NCBI GenBank assembly: GCA_964627305.1
Contig: CAZVHP010000004.1
Coordinates: 1 to 64,000, forward strand
Direction: 5' to 3'
Source of the DNA: WJKG01 sp964627305
Lineage (GTDB): Bacteria; Zixibacteria; MSB-5A5; GN15; FEB-12
DNA length: 64,000 bases
The notes under the pieces were generated by a model. That model did no database searches. It saw only the letters and a list, made by a program, of their open reading frames with translations, and was not told where the DNA came from. The translations under genes were made by a program, and so were the position numbers. Positions 49,719-59,197 of this stretch are shown here, piece by piece (the stretch's first letter is position 1; every line of letters starts with the position of its first letter).

Positions 49719-52220
49719 ATGAAAGCGATTATCATGGCCGGTGGATTCGGGACGCGACTGCGCCCGCTGACGATAAACATTCCCAAGCCGATGGTGTCAA
49801 TTGGCAACCTGCCCATGATGGAGCACGTGGTGTCACTGCTGAAGCAGCACAACATCACGGATATCACCTCGCTTTTGTACTTCCAGTCAGACACTATCCG
49901 CAAGTACTTCAAGGACGGCAGCGCGTTCGGAGTCGACATGAAGTACGCCAAGCCGGATAACGACTATGGCACGGCTGGTGCCGTACGCTATGCCCTGGGC
50001 GATGCCGAAGAGCCGGTGCTGGTCATTTCCGGCGATCTGTTGACTGACTTCGATCTCACCGCAGCCATTGCCTGGCACAATGAAAAGCAGTCTGAGGCCA
50101 CCCTGCTCTTGACACGCATGGAGAATCCACTCGCGTATGGTATTGTCATTACCGACAAGGATGGGCGCATTGTCCGCTTTCTCGAAAAGCCAACCTGGGG
50201 AGAGGCCTTCAGCGACACTATCAACACCGGTATCTACATCCTGCAACCCGAAGCAGCGAACCTGATCCCGCCGCAGACCAGCTTCGATTTTTCACAAAAC
50301 CTCTTTCCCCTTATGCTGCAGAAGCAAATGCGGCTGTATGGGATGATTACCGAGGGGTACTGGAAGGATGTGGGCAATGTCGATGAATACCGCCGCGCAC
50401 ACCGTTCCCTTTTCGAGGGCGAACTGAAGCTCAACCTTAAGGCCGAGCCGAAGCAGGTTGGTGAAGCCACCGTGTATGTCGCTAAGAATGTCAATGTCGG
50501 CGACAATGTCGAGTTCTCCGGCATGGTAGTGCTGGGCAGCGATGCGTTTGTCGAATCGGGCGCCCATTTGTCGAATTGCGCCATCGGCGCCCGTTCGCGG
50601 ATCGGCGCCGGCAGTGAGATTCGCAGTTCCGTGATCTGGTCGGACTGCTCTGTTGGTCGTGAGTGCAACATGAGCAACGCCATCGTATGTAACCGCAGCC
50701 GGCTGGGTGACAATGTCGAACTGCTTGATGACGTCATCGTGTCGGATGACTGTGAGATCGGCGATGGCGCCACCGTGAAGGCCAACTGCAAGATATGGCC
50801 GGCCAAGAAGGTCGATTCCGGCGCGACAGTATCTACGTCTATGGTCTGGGGCGAAAAGTGGAACCGTGAATTGTTCACCGACTCGAAGATCTCCGGGCTT
50901 GCGCTGACCGAGCTGACCCCGGAGATGTGTGTCAAGGTCGGAGCTGCCTTCGGTGCCTTCCTGGGCAAGGGTGCGGCGGTGCTTACCAGCCGCGATGCCT
51001 CCGATACCTCCCGCCTGCTCAAGCGCGGCTTGATCTCAGGACTGCTGGGTGCCGGGGTCGATATCAGCGATCTGGAAACCATGCCGATCCCGGTCGTGCG
51101 CTATGGTCTGCGACGCGGTGAGTATGCCGCCGGCATTTATGTCCGACACAACCCTGATGATTACCGGTTGATCGATGTCATCTTCATCGACGGCTCCGGT
51201 CTGGATCTGCCGACTTCCAAAACCAAGAAGATCGAGCGACTGTATTCCGGCGAGGACTTCGAGCGTGCCTCGCTGGAGGAGATCGGCCACCTGGACATGC
51301 CCCAGCACGTTCTGGAGGACTATCGCGAGGAATTCCTGGCCGAAATAGACCACGAGCTTATCCGCCAGGCCGGTTTCAAGGTGATCGTGGATCACTCCAA
51401 CGGTTCCTCGGCGCAGATCTTCCCTGACCTGTTCAGCCAGCTGGGCATCTCGGCTGTGGAATTGAATGCCAACCTCGATCCCCGTCGTTTCTCGTTACCC
51501 CCCAGTGAACGCACCCAGGCGATCGTGCAGTTGTCCAAGATCGTCACCTCTCTGGATGCTGATGTCGGTTTGAAGCTCAACCCTGCGGCCGAGAAGCTCA
51601 CCGTGATAGACGAGAACGGCCAACCTGTGGACTCTCAGTTGCTGTTGTTGATAACTACGGATCTGTTTCTGGAGACACGTTCGGTCAAGCGCATCGCTGT
51701 GCCGGTTGGCGCATCAATGGGCGTCGAGGAGATCGCCCGCGAGAAGGGCGTGGAGGTGGTTCGCGTCGCCAACGATCATCTGGCCATGATGGAGATCAAG
51801 CGCCGCGGCGAGGTCGACTATGTCGGCGGCACCCGGGGCGGATTTATCTTTCCCGGATTCCAGATGGGGGCTGATGCCATGCTGGCCGCCGTCAAGCTGC
51901 TGGAGATGCTGGCCCAGACAAGGTCGCGATTTGGTACGCGCCGCCGGCGTTTTGACCACTTCATTCGTGCGTCGGCTTCGGTTCCCTGCCCCTGGTCGAA
52001 GAAGGGGATGGTCATGCGCAAGCTGATAACCGGCACCGAGCACAAGGAGCGGCAGCTCATCGATGGTGTCAGGGTTTTCGAGAACGGCGGCTGGGTGCTG
52101 ATCACGCCCGATCGACTGACCGCAGCATTCAACATCCTGGCTGAATCGCGGTCCGAGCAGGAGACCACCAAACTGATCCAGCACTACCGCCGGGTGGTCG
52201 AGGAAGCGCAACTGGCATAG
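49719..52220 (+). CDS. NTP-transferase/left-handed-helix/phosphomannomutase-like fusion
   Basis: An 833-residue three-part protein. Residues 1-235 are a sugar-phosphate nucleotidyltransferase (AIIMAGGFGTRLRPLTINIP with KPMV, SGDLLTD, EKPTW, KDVGNVDEYRRA). Residues 250-370 are left-handed beta-helix hexapeptide repeats. Residues 375-833 have the phosphomannomutase/phosphoglucomutase fold. The mutase active-site loop reads VRHNPDDY (475-482) where active enzymes have TASHNP, so the catalytic phosphoserine is missing. The metal loop (LDADVGLKLN) and the sugar loop (GGTRGGF) are also degenerate. It probably makes NDP-sugar, such as GDP-mannose, using only the first domain, with the last domain structural or regulatory. 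Confidence 0.9.
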   Translation: MKAIIMAGGFGTRLRPLTINIPKPMVSIGNLPMMEHVVSLLKQHNITDITSLLYFQSDTIRKYFKDGSAFGVDMKYAKPDNDYGTAGAVRYALGDAEEPVLVISGDLLTDFDLTAAIAWHNEKQSEATLLLTRMENPLAYGIVITDKDGRIVRFLEKPTWGEAFSDTINTGIYILQPEAANLIPPQTSFDFSQNLFPLMLQKQMRLYGMITEGYWKDVGNVDEYRRAHRSLFEGELKLNLKAEPKQVGEATVYVAKNVNVGDNVEFSGMVVLGSDAFVESGAHLSNCAIGARSRIGAGSEIRSSVIWSDCSVGRECNMSNAIVCNRSRLGDNVELLDDVIVSDDCEIGDGATVKANCKIWPAKKVDSGATVSTSMVWGEKWNRELFTDSKISGLALTELTPEMCVKVGAAFGAFLGKGAAVLTSRDASDTSRLLKRGLISGLLGAGVDISDLETMPIPVVRYGLRRGEYAAGIYVRHNPDDYRLIDVIFIDGSGLDLPTSKTKKIERLYSGEDFERASLEEIGHLDMPQHVLEDYREEFLAEIDHELIRQAGFKVIVDHSNGSSAQIFPDLFSQLGISAVELNANLDPRRFSLPPSERTQAIVQLSKIVTSLDADVGLKLNPAAEKLTVIDENGQPVDSQLLLLITTDLFLETRSVKRIAVPVGASMGVEEIAREKGVEVVRVANDHLAMMEIKRRGEVDYVGGTRGGFIFPGFQMGADAMLAAVKLLEMLAQTRSRFGTRRRRFDHFIRASASVPCPWSKKGMVMRKLITGTEHKERQLIDGVRVFENGGWVLITPDRLTAAFNILAESRSEQETTKLIQHYRRVVEEAQLA

Positions 52221-52275
52221 GGCCGTTGTGGTCTCGCCGCGCATCTGACACACCCTTTCTGACGAGACGAGCACT

Positions 52276-52289
52276 CGAATGAACATTCG
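52276..52289. promoter_or_regulatory. 14-base palindrome CGAATG-AA-CATTCG
   Basis: Perfect six-base arms with a two-base centre. The form recalls LexA-type SOS boxes of Gram-positive bacteria, but no SOS gene is next to it. Function unknown. Confidence 0.35.
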
Positions 52290-52381
52290 CAGGCGCGATC
52301 CCCCTCGTTCTGACCGGGCATCCACCGGTGCTCGGCCTTCGCTCGCATTTTCTTCCATTCGATATTCTGCTGTGTGACCGC

Positions 52382-52408
52382 TAAACTAATCCGACGGCAT
52401 GCCGACTA
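52382..52408 (+). promoter_or_regulatory. Sigma-28 (FliA)-like promoter of the chemoreceptor
   Basis: TAAA, exactly 15 bases, then GCCGACTA, against the consensus TAAA-N15-GCCGATAA (six of eight matches in the -10). It is about 140 bases before the chemoreceptor ATG. Chemoreceptor genes are classic sigma-28 targets. Confidence 0.6.
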
Positions 52409-52551
52409 CCTATCTATAGTGTGTGATGTGCATTTGTTGCACAGACCGTGCGGCCGTTCGCCGGCGACCACAGCGGATGATCGCATCGGCCGTCTGCAGC
52501 AACCGTGCGGTGGGCACGGAGAATGGCCGGTCAACCCAACCGGGGAAGGGA

Positions 52552-55017
52552 ATGCCAATGTCAGGGCAACTGCGATATGGAAGTCGAGTAGCGCTTGCGG
52601 TCGGTGCGGCGGTTGTGGTTCTGGGCCTGGTGGCCTATCACTTCCATTCGCACTTTGAGGACTTCAGACTGCATGTTGAGCAGGCCTCGCAGTTGAAGGC
52701 CTCACATCAGCAGATGGCCCAGGTCGTTGTCGGGCAAAGCCAATGGAATGCCGCGCTGTCACAAGCAATGCACGGCGCTCCGGACATGGTCGCCGCCGCC
52801 ATCGGCTCGCTGGGAGACCCGCCGGTGAAGCCGTGGTCGCGTACCCCGATGGCGCGTCGAAGTGGTACGGCCTCATTCGATGCACACCTCCGGAAGGTCA
52901 CTACGCAGCTTGACGCGCTGGACAATGCGCTGGCTGCGTTCCGCACGGGGGGCAATCACCTGCCCGCTGAGACAGCACGCGAACTGACAGACAGGTGGAT
53001 GCAGCATCTGACGTGGATTGACAGCTTGTCACGATCGGTGGAGTTGAAACAGCCCTTTGCTTCTCCGGTCAGGCTCGAGGCAACCGCCTTCGGGCGCTGG
53101 TACACCAGCTATCGCTCACCGCATCCTGAATACGACGATATCCTTGAACTGTGGCGGGAGCCATTGCTGGCCCTTCATGACGCGGCCGGACGCATTGTCG
53201 AATCCCAGAACGAGCGTCGTTTCGCGAAGGCTTCACGCCATTTCGAGGAAGAGGCCATAGCGGCGATCGATCGCCTGCACGAGGTCTACAAGCGCACGAC
53301 CGACTGGATCGCCCACGCTGAAGGCCGCCAACAGGCCGAATTAGAGTCCCAGGTTGCGGCCACTCTTGACGCGGCTGCAAAGCTTCAACAGACGATTGAG
53401 TCCGTTCGTGTTGATCTGTTCTCGCAGGCCGAGCAGGCGGCGCTTCTGATTGCCGATGTCACCGAAGGTGTTTATCTCTGGGCGCTGCTACTGGCCACTC
53501 TGGCGCTCATTACGGGCGCTGCGGCGATGTCGTTTGTGATGCGAAGCAACCGTCGCTCCATTGCAGCCACGACCGAGTTTGTCCGACGCGTCGGGCGCGA
53601 TCTCGGTCAGTACGCGTCGGTCCTCGGGGCGTTTGTCAAGGGTGACCTGGCGGTGGAGGTTCCCCGCGCCGACTACAGGCGTGTCGAACTCGACAACACC
53701 CCGGAAGCGCGGGAGTTGGCAGCAGCCATGCAGGAAATGGGGCATAGCAGCGAGAAGACAGCGGTACTGCTGCGTGATCTGCGTGGCCGGCTCGATTCGG
53801 TAATCCAGGAGATAGGCCACAGCGCGCGTGACCTGACCAGTGCAGCCGGCCAACTCCGGGCATGCACCTCTGACACCCGCCAGACAGAAACAAGTCAAAC
53901 AGATATGCTCAAAGCCGTCATGGAGACGGTCAGCACCGTCAGCGCCCATGCGATGTCCGTGCATACCAATGCCGATCAGGCCAGCCAAGCCGCCCGACAG
54001 GCGTCCGAGACGGCTCAAATGGGGGGCGAAATCGTTCAGGGCACGATTGCCGGAATCCAGAGTATCGCCGATGTGGTGCGTCAGTCAGCCGGGTCCATTG
54101 GCGAACTGGCCCAGTCAGCCCAGCAGATTGGTCAGATAATCGAGGTGATAGACGACATAGCCGACCAGACCAACCTGCTTGCTCTGAATGCCGCGATAGA
54201 GGCCGCCCGTGCCGGTGAGCAGGGGCGCGGCTTCGCGGTCGTCGCGGACGAGGTCCGCAAACTGGCCGAACGCACCGGCGAGGCAACCAAGCAGATTCAT
54301 GAGATGATCGGACACATTCAGAGCCGGACAACCGAGGCGGTCAAGAGCATGAAGTCGGGGGATGAGAGGGTGACGGATGGCCGCGAGATGGCAGACCAGG
54401 CCGGCACGAGTCTTACCGAAATCATGACCAGTTCAGCGCAGGTGCTTGGCATCATCAAGGAGATTGCGTCCGTTTCACAGCAACAGTCTGGTGTTACCGA
54501 CAATCTGCAGCAACAGCTCCAACAGCTTTCGGCGGGTATAGAGCAGTCGCAGACCGATGCGCGACGCGCCTTCGCAGCGGCCGAAGACCTTTCGCACCGG
54601 GCCGAGCAGATGCAGGTTCTGGCCCGGCAGTTCAAGACCCGTCACTCTCGCGACGGTGTACCGGTTTTCGTTCGCGAGGAGATCACGAAGTACATCTCCA
54701 AGGGGAATCGGGTGCTCGACAAGGAGCTGGCCGCTTCGGCCTTCTATGCCGTAAGCCCCGCAGACAGCCGCGCCGGGCGATGGTACTACGATGAGGGCAT
54801 GACCGCTTTCGGGCACATGAGTGAATTCAAGGCCCTGGCGCCACTGCTGACCGGCGTCTTCGAAAACATGAATGGGGCGATCGAGTGCTTCACGCACGGG
54901 CAGATGTCTCGCGCCGCGCAGCTTCGCAAAGAAGCCAACAAAAGCGCGGAGCAGCTTCTTGCCAAAATGGACGCGCTTGAGGAAGCCCTGGCCATGATCA
55001 CGGTCTTTGGTGAATGA
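52552..55017 (+). CDS. Methyl-accepting chemotaxis protein with CZB-like C-terminus
   Basis: An 821-residue chemoreceptor from ATG 52552, which has a GGGGAAGGG ribosome site. Membrane segments lie at about 10-30 and near 310-330, enclosing a helical periplasmic sensor domain. The cytoplasmic part has a HAMP-like linker and the signalling hairpin tip (NLLALNAAIEAARAGEQGRG, then FAVVADEVRKLAERTGEATK). The C-terminal 120 residues resemble the CZB zinc-sensing module (SRAGRWYYDEGMTAFGHMSE). However, the usual Cys of C-x-x-G-x-W-Y is Ser, and the later His ligands are not evident. Zinc sensing through CZB is therefore doubtful. Signals pass to CheA/CheW encoded elsewhere. Confidence 0.9.
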   Translation: MPMSGQLRYGSRVALAVGAAVVVLGLVAYHFHSHFEDFRLHVEQASQLKASHQQMAQVVVGQSQWNAALSQAMHGAPDMVAAAIGSLGDPPVKPWSRTPMARRSGTASFDAHLRKVTTQLDALDNALAAFRTGGNHLPAETARELTDRWMQHLTWIDSLSRSVELKQPFASPVRLEATAFGRWYTSYRSPHPEYDDILELWREPLLALHDAAGRIVESQNERRFAKASRHFEEEAIAAIDRLHEVYKRTTDWIAHAEGRQQAELESQVAATLDAAAKLQQTIESVRVDLFSQAEQAALLIADVTEGVYLWALLLATLALITGAAAMSFVMRSNRRSIAATTEFVRRVGRDLGQYASVLGAFVKGDLAVEVPRADYRRVELDNTPEARELAAAMQEMGHSSEKTAVLLRDLRGRLDSVIQEIGHSARDLTSAAGQLRACTSDTRQTETSQTDMLKAVMETVSTVSAHAMSVHTNADQASQAARQASETAQMGGEIVQGTIAGIQSIADVVRQSAGSIGELAQSAQQIGQIIEVIDDIADQTNLLALNAAIEAARAGEQGRGFAVVADEVRKLAERTGEATKQIHEMIGHIQSRTTEAVKSMKSGDERVTDGREMADQAGTSLTEIMTSSAQVLGIIKEIASVSQQQSGVTDNLQQQLQQLSAGIEQSQTDARRAFAAAEDLSHRAEQMQVLARQFKTRHSRDGVPVFVREEITKYISKGNRVLDKELAASAFYAVSPADSRAGRWYYDEGMTAFGHMSEFKALAPLLTGVFENMNGAIECFTHGQMSRAAQLRKEANKSAEQLLAKMDALEEALAMITVFGE

Positions 55018-55062
55018 GAGAGGCCTGCCAAGCCGATGACCGCCCCGCCACAGACGTGCCCG

Positions 55063-55764
55063 TCATCGCAGCAGTGATTTGATGCGCGTTATGTCTGAAT
55101 TGGCCTGCAGATAGTCTTCGGGGCTGCCGATGTCCAACCAGTAGCCATCGAAGGGATAGGCATTGATAGGCTGCTCGGTGTCCAGTAGCTCCCGCATCAG
55201 GTCATCGAACCCATACGCACGTTCACCGGGAACCAGCTTCAGCACCGACCGGCTGAAGACATAAATGCCCATGCTCACCGTGAAATTCAGTCTCGGTTTC
55301 TCCCTGAATCCGACCACCCGCTGCTCATCGTCGAGCACCAGTACGCCGTACTCGACGGGGTGAGAGCGATGCTTGACGGCCACCGTTACCTGTGCCGGAT
55401 GTGCCATGTGGTAGTCGTAGAGTTTCTTCAGGTCCAAATCGGTGAGAATGTCACCGTTGGCCACCAAAAAGTGCTCCGGGAGTCCGGTCATGCGCGCGAT
55501 CGGCGCAACTGTCGACAACGGTGTGTCCTCATGCCAGTAAATCAACTCCAGACCGAAACGCTCACCCTGGCCGAGGGTCTGCTCGATCATCGGCGCCAGA
55601 TGATTGACGGCCAGATGTACCCGTGTCACTCCCGCCTTGTGCATCCGGTTGAGCAGGACTTCGACCACCGGTACGCCGCCAACGGACACCAGCGGCTTGG
55701 GAATATCATGGGTGTAGGGCTGCAGACGGCTGCCTTTGCCGCCGGCAAGAATGACCGCTTCCAT
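55063..55764 (-). CDS. Sugar-phosphate nucleotidyltransferase
   Basis: A 233-residue single-domain NTP transferase. The N-terminal VILAGGKGSRLQPYTHDIPK is the nucleotide-binding signature, followed by NGDILTDLDLKKLYDYH (metal-binding aspartate), FREKPRL, and GYWLDIGSPEDYLQAN at the end. It makes an NDP-sugar from a sugar-1-phosphate; the sugar is uncertain. Translation follows the SDR-type epimerase gene by 34 bases. The operon could make one nucleotide sugar for the surface glycan. Confidence 0.88.
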   Translation of the reverse strand: MEAVILAGGKGSRLQPYTHDIPKPLVSVGGVPVVEVLLNRMHKAGVTRVHLAVNHLAPMIEQTLGQGERFGLELIYWHEDTPLSTVAPIARMTGLPEHFLVANGDILTDLDLKKLYDYHMAHPAQVTVAVKHRSHPVEYGVLVLDDEQRVVGFREKPRLNFTVSMGIYVFSRSVLKLVPGERAYGFDDLMRELLDTEQPINAYPFDGYWLDIGSPEDYLQANSDITRIKSLLR

Positions 55765-55798
55765 CGTTTGCTGGTCCCTTTCAGCTCATGATGCGGCG

Positions 55799-56791
55799 CT
55801 ATGAGTTCACGTACCGTCGGTTGTAAGGATCCGACACTACCCCGGACTTCACTGCGCTGACGATCTCGCGAAGGCCGTCATCAACGCTCACGCGCGACTG
55901 ATAGCCTACGGCATCGGCGATCCGGTCGAAGCGCACCCGATAATCGCGCGGGTCCTCGTCCTTCTCGACGAAGGACACCAGTGACTCACAGTCCGGAAGA
56001 TGCTTTTTCAGCTTCTCGATCAGGTCCTGCTTGCGGTAGTTCTCGTCATTGGCACCTACATTGAAGGCCCTGTATGCCACCACATCGGCAGGAGCCAGAA
56101 GGGTCAGTTCAATCGCCCGTGCAATGTCAATGGTATGGCAATACGGTCGCCAGAACTGCCTGCCATAGACCTCCAGTGGGCTGTTCAGGGCCAGATCGCG
56201 GGCAAACTGATTGACCGTCAGATCAAACCGGGGGCGCGGCGACAACCCGAAGGCCGTGGCAAAGCGAAGGCATGTGGGCGCCATCGACGCGACGTCAAGC
56301 TGCAGAAGGTATCGCTCAAACTCCACCTTGAGCAGGGCATACAACGACACGGGATTTAAGGGTGAGTCTTCGTCGACCCAGCCGTCCTCACTGTCCATGC
56401 GACCGTAATTGCTGCAGGTCGATGCAAAAACGAACCGTGCGACGCCTGCGTCCACAGCCTGAGCGCAGACCCGGTGTGCCCCCTCGCGGTTCACGTCGGC
56501 TGCCACCTGCGGGTTGGCGGCACAGGCAGGGTCGCCGACTATGGCCGCCAGATGCACGACCGCTGAAACTCCTTCGAGGGCGCGAGCGACATCGTGGTCC
56601 TTGCGAATATCGCCGACCATCACCTCAAGCGACGGGTGGTGCCACACTCCCAGAAGCGACTGGCCACCAAAGAGCATACTGTCCAGCACTCGTACCCGCC
56701 AATTGCGAGCCAGCAACCGATGTGTCAGGACCGAACCGAGATAGCCTGCCCCACCAACAATCAGCACCCGCGTTTCGTGGTCTGGTAGCAT
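55799..56791 (-). CDS. NAD-dependent epimerase/dehydratase (extended SDR)
   Basis: A 330-residue extended SDR. The NAD-binding loop is VGGAGYLGSVLTHRLL, the later GDIRKD and VVHLAAIVGDPAC fix the cofactor, and the catalytic region has ASTCSNYG followed by YALLK (Tyr-x-x-x-Lys). RFATAFGLSPRPRFDLTVN is a common substrate-domain block. It likely converts one NDP-sugar to another, next to the nucleotidyltransferase. The neighbouring TPR lipoprotein suggests an export-coupled glycan pathway. Specificity is unknown. Confidence 0.88.
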   Translation of the reverse strand: MLPDHETRVLIVGGAGYLGSVLTHRLLARNWRVRVLDSMLFGGQSLLGVWHHPSLEVMVGDIRKDHDVARALEGVSAVVHLAAIVGDPACAANPQVAADVNREGAHRVCAQAVDAGVARFVFASTCSNYGRMDSEDGWVDEDSPLNPVSLYALLKVEFERYLLQLDVASMAPTCLRFATAFGLSPRPRFDLTVNQFARDLALNSPLEVYGRQFWRPYCHTIDIARAIELTLLAPADVVAYRAFNVGANDENYRKQDLIEKLKKHLPDCESLVSFVEKDEDPRDYRVRFDRIADAVGYQSRVSVDDGLREIVSAVKSGVVSDPYNRRYVNS

Positions 56792-56810
56792 TCAGCGTCT
56801 CCCCGCTGCG

Positions 56811-58991
56811 TCACAGCCTGGCCAGAATGGTTCTCGCCTCGTCCAGTCGCTCACCCCAGAGGCCAAGGTTGATCGCTTTGCGCAGGTTCTCTGCCGCATC
56901 CGCCCGGCGCAGTTCGGCGCCCGCCTTTCCGGCCCAATAGTAGGGAAGGAAATGGTCGCGATACTCAGCTATACCCTTGTTGGCTTCACCCAGACACAGG
57001 TCGTAGCGACCGGTGTGGTAGTAAACATAACAGAGGTTCACGCGCGAGTTGAAATCCGACTCGTACCCAAACATCGCCATGCGAGCCATATCGCCGGCCC
57101 GAACCGGGTCCTGGCCGGTCTCGGCAAGCATACGCGAGTAACAGGTCAGCACGAAGGGATGATCGCGATGCCTTGCCAGCAGGTCCTCGAAGCGCCCTGC
57201 GGCGCCTTTCACATCGCCATCCAGATAGGCCGCGAAGGCCTGCATTGCGTGCGGCCGGGGGTCATTTGCATCAATCCTCGACGCCTGAGTCGCCAGATCC
57301 CGCAGTCGGTCCGCGTTCCTGTCCTGCGCCGCGATGACCGCGGAGAACATCAATGCCTCGACATTGTCTTCATTCAGTTGCGCGGCAAGAGTGGCGAGCT
57401 GCATGGTGTGCGACGGGAACCCGTGACGCTCCAGGACAAACTGCATCTGGTGCCAGTGGCGAAGATCCCCTCGAACCTGGGGAATGCTCTGGCTGAAAAG
57501 CCGCATGGCCTGGTCGGCCTGTTTGTTCTCCACGAGAACGATGCTCCTGAGCACGGCCATGGCCGGGTAACGTTGCGCTAACCGGGAGTGCTGGTCGAAG
57601 AGCTTCAGGGCCTTGTCGAACTGCCGCTGTTCACGATACAGGTCCACCAATCCTTCAAACGCCGGGCGATACCATTCATCCTTTGCCAGTGCCTCGCGAT
57701 AGTAAGTGATGGCCCGGTCAGTGCCGATTGTGTCGTGGTTTCTCGCAATCTGCGCCATGCCGGTCAGCCAGACCGGGCTGGTCTTGTGGAATCGGTACAG
57801 CGTCTCCAGTTGCTTGAATCCCTGATCAAACCGCCCCGTCTTGAACAACAGCTCCGTATGAGTCAGACGGACCTCCGGCAAACTGGCCTGCTGGCCACGA
57901 ATAAGCTGAATGTACTCCAGACCGCTCATTTGCTCGCCATGCTGCGCGGCCGGGAAGGCTATTTGCCATGCCATGATGCGCTTGAAGTCATCCGAGAAAT
58001 CCCGTTGAGACAGAAACCTTGTCAACGAGGCTGCGCTCTCCTCGATGGTGAGGATGTTGCGAGACACAGCGTCCGAAAGCAGTTCGTACATCAGGCGAGT
58101 CAGGTTCAATGGCACCCAGCCCGCCAGCTCTGTCAGCGCCTCCTTCGCTTCAGCGGCCCGGTCTGCAGCGATGCTCATCTGTAACCTGAGCACTGCAATG
58201 AGTGTCGGCGGTCGATTCAGCGACTCAAGTGAGTCGATCAATCGCCCGGACTCCCAGAAATAGCCCACCCGCAGCAGGCGCTGGAAGTGGTCGTTCAGAA
58301 ACACATCATCGGGGTCCTTACTCGGAAGGCTCCGACGACTGAGAGCTACGGAGGAATCGATCAGACCTAATGCCTCAAGATAGTCGGCGGCCTGACGGTG
58401 CCACAGGGGGGTGCTTCCCTTTGTGGCAAGGATCGGTGATGCTACTGCTTCGGCCGAGTCAAACCTGGCCTCGCCGACCATGGCCTCTGCCCGCACCAGT
58501 TGTGCCACGGCCTTGTCCAACCCCAGCCGGACGGCATCATCTGCAAGGGAGCGTGCCCTGCCCCTGTCGCCATGGCGCAAATGCATCCGCGCTACCAGCA
58601 GGTGGGCGTCCGGATCCTCTTTGCGGATGTCAGCACACGAGTGGGCACGGTTGAGTGCCTCAGTACCATCTCCGAGCCGGTCGAGTATCCGCGCAGCCGA
58701 CTCGAATGCCGGCGCGAACAGAGGATCCCTGCTGTTAATGAATACGTACTGATGCAGGGCGTCATAGATCAGCCCCTGGGCCTCGATACTTCGAGCCAGC
58801 TGGTAACGAATTTCACTCGACCCGGGATTGTCCGCCAGAGCCTTCTCAAGCTCCTTCTGAGCCAGCACAACCTCGTGTTGATCGATGTCCGTGCGGGCCC
58901 TTTCGACAACGGATTCGGGGCTGTCGGAGGATGAGCAGGCGAGTACAAAGCTCAGCAGCAATATGGATACGACCGGATGATAACGTTTCAT
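56811..58991 (-). CDS. TPR lipoprotein (PrsT-like)
   Basis: A 726-residue lipoprotein. The signal peptide ends in the lipobox LSFVLAC with Cys19 as the lipid-anchored residue, preceded by a leucine-rich core. The mature part is about 15-18 tetratricopeptide repeats (DALHQYVFINSRDP, AEAMVGEARFDSAEAVAS, KLFDQHSRLAQRYPAMAVL). Large TPR lipoproteins of this type occur with exosortase/EPS systems and are thought to scaffold the export machinery. It stands first in the operon with the epimerase and nucleotidyltransferase, and an AAGGA ribosome site precedes its ATG. Confidence 0.8.
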   Translation of the reverse strand: MKRYHPVVSILLLSFVLACSSSDSPESVVERARTDIDQHEVVLAQKELEKALADNPGSSEIRYQLARSIEAQGLIYDALHQYVFINSRDPLFAPAFESAARILDRLGDGTEALNRAHSCADIRKEDPDAHLLVARMHLRHGDRGRARSLADDAVRLGLDKAVAQLVRAEAMVGEARFDSAEAVASPILATKGSTPLWHRQAADYLEALGLIDSSVALSRRSLPSKDPDDVFLNDHFQRLLRVGYFWESGRLIDSLESLNRPPTLIAVLRLQMSIAADRAAEAKEALTELAGWVPLNLTRLMYELLSDAVSRNILTIEESAASLTRFLSQRDFSDDFKRIMAWQIAFPAAQHGEQMSGLEYIQLIRGQQASLPEVRLTHTELLFKTGRFDQGFKQLETLYRFHKTSPVWLTGMAQIARNHDTIGTDRAITYYREALAKDEWYRPAFEGLVDLYREQRQFDKALKLFDQHSRLAQRYPAMAVLRSIVLVENKQADQAMRLFSQSIPQVRGDLRHWHQMQFVLERHGFPSHTMQLATLAAQLNEDNVEALMFSAVIAAQDRNADRLRDLATQASRIDANDPRPHAMQAFAAYLDGDVKGAAGRFEDLLARHRDHPFVLTCYSRMLAETGQDPVRAGDMARMAMFGYESDFNSRVNLCYVYYHTGRYDLCLGEANKGIAEYRDHFLPYYWAGKAGAELRRADAAENLRKAINLGLWGERLDEARTILARL

Positions 58992-59160
58992 GTCCTTCTA
59001 CCTGTTTGTATTAACCATAAACGCGGCAACCCGTTATTGGACCCTGCCGACGTGATCGTTGACAAAGAAATACGAACCTGCCCGTTTTACAAGTAACAAA
59101 GGCCACATTTCCAGAATGTCGAGTGCAAGCAAATTTCATGCGCACTTTTCGAAAAACTTG

Positions 59161-59189
59161 TTGAAACACCCGCACCGCTCATCTATATT
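59161..59189 (+). promoter_or_regulatory. Sigma-70-type promoter of lptB
   Basis: TTGAAA, 17-base spacer, TATATT. The transcript would start near 59196, only about two bases before ATG 59198, so the mRNA would be almost leaderless. Confidence 0.55.
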
Positions 59190-59197
59190 GAGGCTGT

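Larger units (their letters stand above)
52221..52551. other. Intergenic region before the chemoreceptor
   Basis: About 330 bases. It holds a perfect 14-base palindrome CGAATG-AA-CATTCG at 52276-52289, near the end of the previous gene, and a sigma-28-like promoter at 52382-52408. No coding frame is supported; the frames beginning at 52374 and 52423 lack ribosome sites. Confidence 0.6.

Noticed and set aside
52374..52658. Small plus-strand frame and upstream extension of the chemoreceptor
   Set aside because: No ribosome site; the chemoreceptor has a strong site at 52552, so the extension is noncoding leader.
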